Shown piece after piece: positions 42,097 to 48,498 of a stretch of DNA of 48,498 nt; position 1 is the stretch's first letter, and each line of letters opens with the position of its first letter. Below the pieces are notes generated by a model. It saw only the letters and a list, made by a program, of their open reading frames with translations. It was not told the origin of the DNA and did not search any database. A program made the position numbers and the translations under genes. Source of the stretch: Chryseobacterium flavum (lineage in GTDB: Bacteria; Bacteroidota; Bacteroidia; Flavobacteriales; Weeksellaceae); assembly GCF_003385595.1 (NCBI RefSeq), contig NZ_QNUE01000027.1:1-48498 (forward strand), in the 5' to 3' direction.

Positions 42097-43455
42097 TTAC
42101 ACGGTCATTCCGATGTCTATTCCTTTAATTTTTCTATACAGATCGGTAGCATAATTATCAGTCATGCCCGAGACGAAATCAATGACCCCGAGGACTTTCT
42201 GGTAATCGGTTCCGTCATTGTAAATGAATTGCTTTGGAATTAATTTCAAAGCTTTTTCATCATAAGACTTTCTGTTGGCTTCAGGCTTCAGAATGGAAGG
42301 AATAAAATGATCCAGCAATTCGTACATTACATTATACCCGGCATTTTCAATTTCAACCACTGCCTTGTGATTGTAAATTTTCTCTACCGAGAAACTCTCA
42401 ATATCCTGCAGTGCTTTATTTTCTTTTTTATAGATATCAAGTAAACCGTTACCAAGATTTCCTTCAAGAATGGTTTCAAAGTTATGCTTATACATCTCAA
42501 TTGATTTGTTGATCAAGGCATTGATCACTTTTGCTCTCAAATAGGAAATCTGTTCATTTTCGTTGGAGATAGAGCCTAATTTTGTCTCAATTCTCTGAAC
42601 ATCATCTGTTTCAGATTTTACCAGCTCGAAAAATAAGTTTTTACAATCTGCCGTTGAAACAATCCCGAGCCTGTGAGCATCTTCCATATCAATAATATTG
42701 TAGCAGATGTCATCAGCTGCTTCTACCAGCCATACGAAAGGATGCCTTTTAAAAATATGAGGTTCTTCACTCTCGGGAATAAGATGAGTTCCTTTTGCAA
42801 TGTCAAGAAATATATCTTTTTCATTCTGGAAAAACCCGAATTTTTTCCTGTGAATAATTCCTTTTTTCTTGGCGACTGCTTCACATGGATATTTGGCAAT
42901 ACTGGCCAGTGTAGAAAATGTCAGCTGTATTCCCCCTGCATCTTTTCCCTGTTGCTGCTGCGCCAGAACCCTGATCGCATTTGCATTTCCTTCAAAATTC
43001 ACCAGATCCGCCCATTCCTTTTCATTGAATTTTGTCTTCAGGTCTCTTTCATTTCTTTCAAAATAACTTGCAATAGCATCTTCACCAGAGTGCCCGAAAG
43101 CCGGATTTCCTACATCATGACACAGACAGGCAGCAGCAATTACATTTCCTAAATTATATAAGTAAAAATTCTTTGAATCTTCAGTAAGTTCATTTTTAAA
43201 ATCTTCAGCAATAAATTCACCGACAATACTTCCTAAACTTCGTCCTACAGACGATACTTCCAGAGAATGTGTAAGTCTGTTGTGTACAAAAACACTGCCG
43301 GGAAGAGGAAAAACCTGCGTTTTATTCTGCAGTCTTCTGAAAGCAGAAGAGAAGATGATCCTGTCGAAATCCCTTTGAAAATCAGTTCTTGAAGCTTTAG
43401 TGTGCGGATTATTTCCTGTACGTTGATTGGTGAAAATCTGGTTTAAATTCATCAT
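42097..43455 (-). CDS. dgt: Deoxyguanosinetriphosphate triphosphohydrolase-like protein
   Basis: 452 aa. HD-domain dNTPase: RTDFQRDFDRIIFSSAFRRLQNKTQVF, the metal site in IAAACLCHDVGNPAFGHSGE, and the third metal-binding D in VEAADDICYNIIDMED. Hydrolyses dGTP (and in related enzymes other dNTPs) to deoxynucleoside and triphosphate. Length agrees with the type without the E. coli C-terminal specifics. A perfect -7 box TAATTTTG (43460-43467, minus) is so close to the ATG that the mRNA may be leaderless; MMN offers a second ATG 3 nt later. Confidence 0.92.
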   Translation of the reverse strand: MMNLNQIFTNQRTGNNPHTKASRTDFQRDFDRIIFSSAFRRLQNKTQVFPLPGSVFVHNRLTHSLEVSSVGRSLGSIVGEFIAEDFKNELTEDSKNFYLYNLGNVIAAACLCHDVGNPAFGHSGEDAIASYFERNERDLKTKFNEKEWADLVNFEGNANAIRVLAQQQQGKDAGGIQLTFSTLASIAKYPCEAVAKKKGIIHRKKFGFFQNEKDIFLDIAKGTHLIPESEEPHIFKRHPFVWLVEAADDICYNIIDMEDAHRLGIVSTADCKNLFFELVKSETDDVQRIETKLGSISNENEQISYLRAKVINALINKSIEMYKHNFETILEGNLGNGLLDIYKKENKALQDIESFSVEKIYNHKAVVEIENAGYNVMYELLDHFIPSILKPEANRKSYDEKALKLIPKQFIYNDGTDYQKVLGVIDFVSGMTDNYATDLYRKIKGIDIGMTV

Positions 43456-43486
43456 TTTTCAAAATTACTTCAAATTTTAGTTTTAT

Positions 43487-43508
43487 GGAATAGTATTTAC
43501 ACTTTTAT
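43487..43508 (+). repeat. 22-bp repeat, copy 1, upstream of methyltransferase gene
   Basis: Starts GGAATAGTATTT and ends ACTTTTAT. It matches 20 of 22 bases at 44352-44373 (see the second copy); each lies before a plus-strand gene. Confidence 0.45.
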
Positions 43509-43634
43509 TATACAGATTGTATTATTCAAAAAATCTATGATCACCACTCGTTTTTTAATAGGATATACTTCGCAAAAACATCTTACATTTGAATATAAAA
43601 CTTCGGATTTATCCGTTACTTTAAAATATAACCA

Positions 43635-44261
43635 ATGAAAGACAATATCTGGCTTGAAAAATGGGATGAGAGATACAGCACCGAAACTTTTGCCTATGGT
43701 ACTGAACCCAATAATTATCTGAAAGAACAGCTTAACAAATTAAATCCCGGTAAAATACTTTTCCCGGCTGACGGGGAAGGACGGAATTCAGTATATGCTG
43801 CAGTGAAAGGGTGGAAAGCTTCAGCATTTGATATCAGCTCCGGAGGACAAAAGAAAGCCCTGCAGCTGGCTCAAAATAACCTGGTTACCATTGATTACCA
43901 GGTCGGCGAACTGCACGCCTTGAACTACGAAAAGGAGCAGTTCGATGTCATAGCCCTCATCTATGCTCATTTTCCTGCAGAAATAAAATCATCAATACAT
44001 AAGACGCTTGATCAGTATCTCCGCAAAGGCGGGACCATTATTTTTGAAGCGTTCAGTAAAAATCACCTTGACTATCTCGCAAGAAATGAAAAAGTAGGCG
44101 GGCCAAAAGATATTGGCTCCTTGTTTTCTATTGAGGAAATCCGGTCTGATTTTCCCAACTACGATATTCTTGAACTTGCGGAAACCGAAACAGAGCTGAA
44201 TGAAGGGATCTTCCACAACGGAACCGGTTCTGTTATAAGATTCTCAGGCAGAAAGCAGTAA
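43635..44261 (+). CDS. Class I SAM methyltransferase (TehB-like)
   Basis: 208 aa. MKDNIWLEKWDERYSTETFAYGTEPNNYL is the N-terminal segment of the tellurite-resistance/thiopurine-type methyltransferases, with W-x-x-R-Y and YGxxPN; motif I is KILFPADGEGRNSVYAA and motif II FDISSGGQKKALQLA. Cytoplasmic. The substrate could be tellurite, a thiol or a small metabolite; it cannot be told here. About 130 nt upstream of the Fpg/Nei gene on the same strand, without a clear terminator between. Confidence 0.8.
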   Translation: MKDNIWLEKWDERYSTETFAYGTEPNNYLKEQLNKLNPGKILFPADGEGRNSVYAAVKGWKASAFDISSGGQKKALQLAQNNLVTIDYQVGELHALNYEKEQFDVIALIYAHFPAEIKSSIHKTLDQYLRKGGTIIFEAFSKNHLDYLARNEKVGGPKDIGSLFSIEEIRSDFPNYDILELAETETELNEGIFHNGTGSVIRFSGRKQ

Positions 44262-44351
44262 TGTATGTCAAAGGCGGAAGTTTATATGACAGCTTCCCGC
44301 CTCTGCTCCGTCGCTAAGCTTTTTTCAATAAAATGACTTATTTACAATTAC

Positions 44352-44373
44352 GGAATAGTATTTGAACTTTTAT
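44352..44373 (+). repeat. 22-bp repeat, copy 2, upstream of Fpg/Nei gene
   Basis: GGAATAGTATTT...ACTTTTAT with only two mismatches to 43487-43508. It ends 16 bp before the ATG at 44390. May contain a shared promoter or binding site; no perfect TAnnTTTG is inside. Confidence 0.45.
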
Positions 44374-44389
44374 AAAAAAAATAAATGCT

Positions 44390-45127
44390 ATGCCTGAAGG
44401 TCCCTCTATAATTTTAATGAAAGAAAGCCTGCAGCCGTTTGTTGGTCAAATAGTAACAGAAGCTTCAGGGAATGCCAAATTTGAAAAAGAGCCGCTGATC
44501 GGCCAGACCCTTTTGGAAATCCGTACTTTTGGAAAACAGACTTATCTTGTTTTTGAAAGGATGGCGGTTCGTATACATTTATTAATGTTCGGTTCTTACA
44601 GTGTTGATGAGCAGACCAAACCTGATAAAAGTCTTCGCCTCTCGCTTATTTTTCCGACGGGAGGAATGTATTTTTATACATGCTCAGTAAAACCCGCAGA
44701 GCTGGAAGCCCTTTCAGCAATTGACTGGGAAGCTGATGTCCTCAGCAATCAATGGAGTCCTGAAAAAGCGAAACAAAAACTAAAGGCAGATCCGGAAATG
44801 ATAGTTTGTGATGCACTGATGGATCAGAACATCTTTTCAGGGGTTGGAAATATCATTAAAAATGAGGTCCTTTTCAGAATCAGGGTACATCCTGAAAGCT
44901 TAACAGGCAAACTACCCGCTAAGAAATTAAACGAACTTATTACAGAAGCCAGAAATTACAGCTTTGATTTCCTGGAATGGAAAAGGGAATTTACCCTGAA
45001 AAAGCATTGGCTCGTCCACACCAGGTCAACCTGTCCCGCCTGCGGACAAAAACTAATCAAAAAGCAAACAGGAAAAGGGAAAAGAAGAAGCTTTTATTGT
45101 GAAAAAGATCAGAAGCTGTATCTGTAA
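44390..45127 (+). CDS. Fpg/Nei-family DNA glycosylase (endonuclease VIII-like)
   Basis: 245 aa. Starts MPEGP: Pro2 is the Schiff-base nucleophile and Glu3 the acid, as in Fpg/Nei. DQNIFSGVGNIIKNEVLFRIRVHPESL is the helix-two-turn-helix signature; a C-terminal zinc finger is present (CPACGQKLIKKQTGKGKRR..YC, Cys-x2-Cys with a later Cys). The last Zn ligand is not fully clear since the finger ends in CEKDQKLYL, unlike the usual CxxC. Excises oxidised bases from DNA and nicks the strand. The distinction Fpg versus Nei is not certain. Confidence 0.88.
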   Translation: MPEGPSIILMKESLQPFVGQIVTEASGNAKFEKEPLIGQTLLEIRTFGKQTYLVFERMAVRIHLLMFGSYSVDEQTKPDKSLRLSLIFPTGGMYFYTCSVKPAELEALSAIDWEADVLSNQWSPEKAKQKLKADPEMIVCDALMDQNIFSGVGNIIKNEVLFRIRVHPESLTGKLPAKKLNELITEARNYSFDFLEWKREFTLKKHWLVHTRSTCPACGQKLIKKQTGKGKRRSFYCEKDQKLYL

Positions 45128-45168
45128 TCCTGTATTCAGTTATAATACCCTGATCTGGTATAAAATGG

Positions 45169-45891
45169 TTAGTCAGAATTCAGAAGGCCCCCTGCATATT
45201 TTTCAAAAAAATCTGCTCTGTATACCTCACCTATAGGAATTTCCGAACTCTCAATATAGATCGTATGATTATCAAATGAATCAATATAGTCCAAATTGAC
45301 AACATAAGACTTACTCACCCGGATAAAGCGGTCTCCTGAAACTTTCTGGTGGATGGTCTTCAGGTTCATTGCCGTAATCAGTTTTTGCTGCCTGATATGA
45401 ATGACCACATAATCCTTCAGTCCTTCTATGAATTTTATTTCCGAGAAGTTGATCTTATAAAACCTTCTTTCGGCTTTAATAAAAAGAAAATCAGTGCTAT
45501 TGGATTCTATGGTATTTTTCACGGTATCTTTTGACAGAAGTTCAGCATACAATACTGCTTTGTCAATCGCTTTTTCCAGTCTTCCCGGATCAATTGGTTT
45601 CAAAAGGTAATCTACCGCCTCCAGCTCATAGCTTTTCAGGGCATACTGGGCGTAAGCAGTAGTAAAAATGATCAGTGATCTTTTAGGAAGCATTTCTGCA
45701 AATTCCACCCCTGTCACCACAGGCATTTCAATATCCAGGAAAATAAGGTCCACTTCATTATCCTTCAAGAATTCCAGAGCTGATAAGGCATTGGAAAACT
45801 CACCGAGAATCTCAATTTTCGATGTTTCATTGATCAGCGACCGCATTTCTTCCCGTGCCAGCGGTTCATCATCTACTATTATACAATTCAT
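45169..45891 (-). CDS. LytTR-type response regulator
   Basis: 240 aa. Receiver domain at 1-115: Asp7-Asp8 acid pair, phospho-acceptor Asp53 in LIFLDIEMPVVTG, LLKP lysine at 106-108. LytTR DNA-binding domain at about 140-235 (FIKAERRFYKINFSEIKFIEGLKDYVVIH, RFIRVSKSYVVNLDYI). It shares one nucleotide with the histidine-kinase stop (TGATG), so kinase and regulator are coupled. Probably binds the 21-bp-period direct repeats at 47072-47105. Confidence 0.94.
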   Translation of the reverse strand: MNCIIVDDEPLAREEMRSLINETSKIEILGEFSNALSALEFLKDNEVDLIFLDIEMPVVTGVEFAEMLPKRSLIIFTTAYAQYALKSYELEAVDYLLKPIDPGRLEKAIDKAVLYAELLSKDTVKNTIESNSTDFLFIKAERRFYKINFSEIKFIEGLKDYVVIHIRQQKLITAMNLKTIHQKVSGDRFIRVSKSYVVNLDYIDSFDNHTIYIESSEIPIGEVYRADFFEKYAGGLLNSD

Positions 45892-46967
45892 CAGACCGGA
45901 ATTTTTAAATGTACAGTATATTCATTACTTCCTGATATCATCTGCAGTTCAAAGGTATCTCCATACAAAAGCTCAAGCCTTCTTTTAATATTGGTAAGCC
46001 CCAGCCCGCTATTCTTTTTATCAGACACCTTGTATGCAGGATTCCTGGAATTTACACACATAAAATGAAGCTGTCTGTTTTCCACTTTAATCTCTATTTT
46101 CACATACGAATCCTTATCACTAAGATCAACACTATGTTTAACAGCATTCTCTACAAAAGTAGTAAACAGATTGGGAGGAATAAAGATGGTATTCAATATT
46201 CTTTTATCATTGTCTGTAAAAATATCAAAAGAAAAATGCTCCCGTCTGATCTTTTCCAGATTTAAAAAGTTAGATAAGAAATCAATTTCCGAACTCAGCT
46301 GTGTTTTCTCTTCTCCGTTTTCATAAAGCTGATACCTGAGGAATTCAGAAAGCTTGACAATAACCACAGAGGCTTTTTCAGGATTGGTCCTGATAAGGGC
46401 TTTCACGTTATTCAGCATATTAAAGAGGAAATGGGGATTGATCTGGTTCCGAAGTGCATTCAGTTCCATATTCAGGGTTAAATTATGAAGTTCATTAATT
46501 TTCCTGTTATCGCGGATCCATTTCTGAAAAAGTTTTACGGTAGTGGTGGTCAGAATAATAGGAATACACATAATAATTCCTTCATAAATACCATTTTTGC
46601 CACCTTCCCTGTGTACCTCTTCAATTTTATATTCTGCAAAAAAAGTTTTAAATCCGTATCCGATGATATTGAGACCCAGCACCCCCATCATCACAAGCAG
46701 TATCAGATAAGTGATGTATTTTTCCTTAAAGAAAAATTTCGGGACCAGGAAATAGATATTAATATAAACCATAATGATCAGTACAGTATATACAAAGGCC
46801 AGTATATAATAAGGATAAATACCCGAATATCCATTCCAGAATCTTGAACAGTACAACAGCAGGAAAAAGAAAAGAAGAAATGTGACATGCCGGTGTATCC
46901 TGTACCTGCTTTCCAGCAGGAAGTCAATCACCAGTGTTTCTTTAAGTGTAAGCAGGCTGTACTTCAT
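45891..46967 (-). CDS. Sensor histidine kinase, LytS/His_kinase type
   Basis: 358 aa from the ATG at 46967; an ATG at 46994 is excluded because the -7 promoter box (46992-46999) overlaps it. About four membrane helices in the first 140 residues (FLLFFFLLLYCSRFW, ILAFVYTVLIIMVYINIYFLVP, YLILLVMMGVLGLNIIGYG, GIIMCIPIILTTTTV) with no extracellular sensor domain. His179 in NQINPHFLFNMLNN, then an HATPase_c domain with FVENAVKHS and SGLGLTNIKRRL. The signal is unknown. Paired with the LytTR regulator downstream. Confidence 0.93.
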   Translation of the reverse strand: MKYSLLTLKETLVIDFLLESRYRIHRHVTFLLFFFLLLYCSRFWNGYSGIYPYYILAFVYTVLIIMVYINIYFLVPKFFFKEKYITYLILLVMMGVLGLNIIGYGFKTFFAEYKIEEVHREGGKNGIYEGIIMCIPIILTTTTVKLFQKWIRDNRKINELHNLTLNMELNALRNQINPHFLFNMLNNVKALIRTNPEKASVVIVKLSEFLRYQLYENGEEKTQLSSEIDFLSNFLNLEKIRREHFSFDIFTDNDKRILNTIFIPPNLFTTFVENAVKHSVDLSDKDSYVKIEIKVENRQLHFMCVNSRNPAYKVSDKKNSGLGLTNIKRRLELLYGDTFELQMISGSNEYTVHLKIPV

Positions 46968-46991
46968 ATTCTTAATCCCTTTTTCAGAATA

Positions 46992-46999
46992 CAAAAGTA
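46992..46999 (-). promoter_or_regulatory. Promoter of the two-component operon
   Basis: TACTTTTG on the minus strand, a perfect -7 element 25 nt before the chosen ATG (46967). Confidence 0.6.
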
Positions 47000-47026
47000 G
47001 GTAATACTAATATTGATCTCTATAAT

Positions 47027-47120
47027 ATTATACAAAACCTACATTTTTTTATACCAATTATACACGTTCGGGTTTCGTATAAAATACCTGCCGTTTTGTA
47101 TAAAAACCCGTTTGTGCAAT
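47027..47120. promoter_or_regulatory. LytTR-like repeat sites between divergent genes
   Basis: GTTTCGTATAAAA (47072-47084) and GTTTTGTATAAAA (47093-47105) are direct repeats starting exactly 21 bp apart, two helical turns, the spacing known for LytTR regulators. A degenerate further site (GTTTGTGCAA, 47110) follows, and GTTTTGTATAAT occurs on the minus strand at 47027-47038, facing the two-component operon, with a TGTATAAT core again at 47057-47064. Confidence 0.6.
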
Positions 47121-47131
47121 TCTATTCTGTT

Positions 47132-47139
47132 TTTCTTTG
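47132..47139 (+). promoter_or_regulatory. Probable promoter of the 144-aa gene
   Basis: TTTCTTTG (one mismatch to TAnnTTTG), 13 nt before the ATG at 47153, and about 27 bp after the direct repeats. Confidence 0.4.
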
Positions 47140-47152
47140 CATCATTTAATAT

Positions 47153-47587
47153 ATGCGTATGGAATTAGCCGTTTTTCAGGAATTAACAAAAGAAATAACC
47201 TCAGAATGTTTTTTTATGACAGACTCCCAGCAAGAAGAAAAAGTAATACAGCTTATAGATCTGCATCATTTTATAGAGTGTTATGATCCGGAAATTGAAA
47301 TCATCAGCTATCTGCATCACCCGATCAATATTGTAAAACATGATCATCTCAAAAAAGGCATTTTATTTTATGACCTGAAGCACTCCCAGATTCCTGATTG
47401 GAATGCTTTTGAGGAATTTAAAAGACTCCATAAAATTTCAGAACTATGGTTTGTGTTTGTAGAAGAAAATTTTGTTGCTGATAAAGCTGCTCAATCTGAT
47501 TTTATCATTGAGAACAGTATAGAAATTTATTATGACAAAATTTTTGTCTTTAATTTTTTTCAGTCCGCTATTCATTCCTTGTACTGA
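47153..47587 (+). CDS. Protein of unknown function, likely target of the LytTR system
   Basis: 144 aa (ATG at 47159 gives MELAVFQEL and is also possible). No signal peptide or membrane segment; about 25% acidic plus many His, Phe and Ile, with a patch YDPEIEIISYLHHPINIVKHDHL. I recognise no domain; the pattern of alternating beta strands and helices (FYDLKHSQIPDWNAFEEFKRLHKISELWFVFVEEN) could be alpha/beta. Divergent from the two-component operon, with LytTR-like repeats between, so probably controlled by it. Ends 7 nt before the convergent SMR gene. Confidence 0.65.
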   Translation: MRMELAVFQELTKEITSECFFMTDSQQEEKVIQLIDLHHFIECYDPEIEIISYLHHPINIVKHDHLKKGILFYDLKHSQIPDWNAFEEFKRLHKISELWFVFVEENFVADKAAQSDFIIENSIEIYYDKIFVFNFFQSAIHSLY

Positions 47588-47594
47588 AATACCA

Positions 47595-47930
47595 TCAGTG
47601 CGAACCCATTTTTGAAAACACATTAATGATGATTACCCCCAGAACAATCAAAGCTATTCCTATAATGGCAGGCACATCCGGCACCTGTTTAAAGGCTATA
47701 ATCCCGATTATAGTTATAAATACAATTCCTACTCCCGACCAGATTGCATAAGTGATGCCTACAGGAATCTGACGAAGGGTGAGACTCAGGAAATAAAAAG
47801 CACAGGCATATCCTATTACGGTGACCACAGAGGGCCACAGTTTTGAAAATTCTTCTGATTTTTTTAAAAATGAGGTGGCTATGATCTCAAAAATAATTGC
47901 CAATGCAAGGAATATATAACTTCGTCCCAT
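47595..47930 (-). CDS. Small multidrug resistance (SMR) transporter
   Basis: 111 aa, four transmembrane helices. The conserved Glu14 lies in IIFEIIATSFLKKSEEF, followed by PSVVTVIGYACAFYFLSLTLRQIPVGITYAIWSGVGIV, the signature of EmrE/QacE-like members, and a fourth helix IIGIALIVLGVIIINVFS. Dual-topology antiporter of cationic compounds against protons. Preceded by a perfect -7 box (47947-47954). Substrate range unknown; the SugE/guanidinium type has a different signature. Confidence 0.92.
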   Translation of the reverse strand: MGRSYIFLALAIIFEIIATSFLKKSEEFSKLWPSVVTVIGYACAFYFLSLTLRQIPVGITYAIWSGVGIVFITIIGIIAFKQVPDVPAIIGIALIVLGVIIINVFSKMGSH

Positions 47931-48498
47931 CGTTTAATTCTTCATACAAAAGTAATAAAACCGTTCGGGACTCCCTATTGTTATCTGTGAAGATGATTGG
48001 CAATCTTAAACCATATGACCCATTACCTCAGAAAGTTAAATATATATTAGATTGTAATATTTACAGATAATATTTTTCTAAAACTATTAGCCATAATTCC
48101 AATAAAAATAAACCAAAAAATATAAATGTTAACAATGTAAATACATCAGATAACATTTACCATTTAAACTTAAATATTTAAATATCAACACTCTATATCA
48201 TTTATATAATATATATTTTGACACAAAAACTGACATTTTATCGTGACAAGATCTTTAAAAAAATGACAAATCCAACCTAAAAAAAATATCGTTTAAAATA
48301 AATTTTATTAACAAACAAACAGCATATCAATCTAAATTATCTTTTGAAATTTAAATTGAAAAACAATATTATGCTTCGCATTATTTATTATTTGTTTTAT
48401 CAACTCCAATATACAAGCCGTTAAACCATTAACGGATTCACAAAAAATTATATAAAAATTAAAAAATTAATTAATATTTTTTCAATAATATATTAATT
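47931..48498. other. Gene-free AT-rich end of the window
   Basis: 570 bp; the last 400 bp are very AT-rich (mostly A/T with few G or C). It contains the SMR promoter at its left end and short palindromic AT tracts. No ORF of substance (the best, 17 codons from the ATG at about 48371, has no support). Function unknown; the window ends here, so a promoter for a gene to the right is possible. Confidence 0.5.
47947..47954 (-). promoter_or_regulatory. Promoter of the SMR gene
   Basis: TACTTTTG on the minus strand, a perfect -7 element 17 nt before the ATG at 47930. Confidence 0.6.

Noticed and set aside
1..48498. CRISPR array, prophage, rRNA or known defence system
   Set aside because: No regular repeat-spacer pattern, no structural phage genes, no rRNA-like sequence and no recognisable nuclease/helicase defence genes were seen.

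Overview
The window looks like a chromosomal segment of a flavobacterium of the Chryseobacterium / Weeksellaceae type. The evidence is AT-rich DNA with very AT-rich intergenic stretches, near absence of Shine-Dalgarno sequences, promoters with the Bacteroidota -7 element TAnnTTTG (at least a dozen good matches), a type IX secretion C-terminal domain, DUF3857 and DUF4377 proteins, and a tRNA without an encoded CCA. The genus is inferred from protein style, not from a search. No phage, insertion sequence, CRISPR array or rRNA was seen.

Left part (1-4.2 kb): two closely related TetR genes on the minus strand, each behind an intergenic region carrying copies of one palindrome (GACAC-N6-GTGTC). 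Two of these palindromes sit directly against -7 boxes that fire rightwards into short transcripts (about 90 and 330 nt), each ended by a hairpin. I consider this the most unusual regulatory arrangement in the window. It is followed by a short secreted protein and a J-domain/KTSC protein. 4.2-9.8 kb: the oxidative pentose-phosphate operon gnd-zwf-pgl, an unknown small gene, and an HTH regulator fused to pentapeptide repeats with a cluster of GTTGTA/TACAAC half-sites in front of it. 9.9-15.6 kb: a secreted seven-repeat protein with a T9SS sorting domain, a POTRA/barrel outer-membrane protein, and lysC preceded by a leader with a Lys-rich 18-codon peptide and an intrinsic terminator (attenuator).

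15.6-20.1 kb: the minus-strand series pckA-gcvH-gcvT-gcvH-like-methyltransferase. The second H protein has Asn where the lipoyl lysine should be and is translationally coupled to the methyltransferase. 20.5-22.3 kb: two secreted proteins (one leucine-rich) and tRNA-Arg(TCG). 22.3-27.6 kb: an envelope operon of a 987-residue TPR protein, a small lipoprotein and a TonB-receptor-like barrel. 27.8-37.1 kb: an S15-type peptidase, an APC amino-acid permease, a Mpo1-like protein, a four-gene minus-strand group led by a DUF3857/transglutaminase protein, and a tandem DUF4377 lipoprotein.

37.2-48.5 kb: an SPFH protein; a Crp/Fnr regulator followed by a co-oriented set of YceI, tautomerase, an SDR lacking the catalytic Tyr, an NTF2-like protein and a nitronate-monooxygenase-like flavoprotein; a dGTPase; a methyltransferase; an Fpg/Nei glycosylase; a LytS/LytTR-type two-component pair with a direct repeat of 21-bp period between it and a divergent unknown gene; an SMR transporter; and a gene-free, extremely AT-rich right end.
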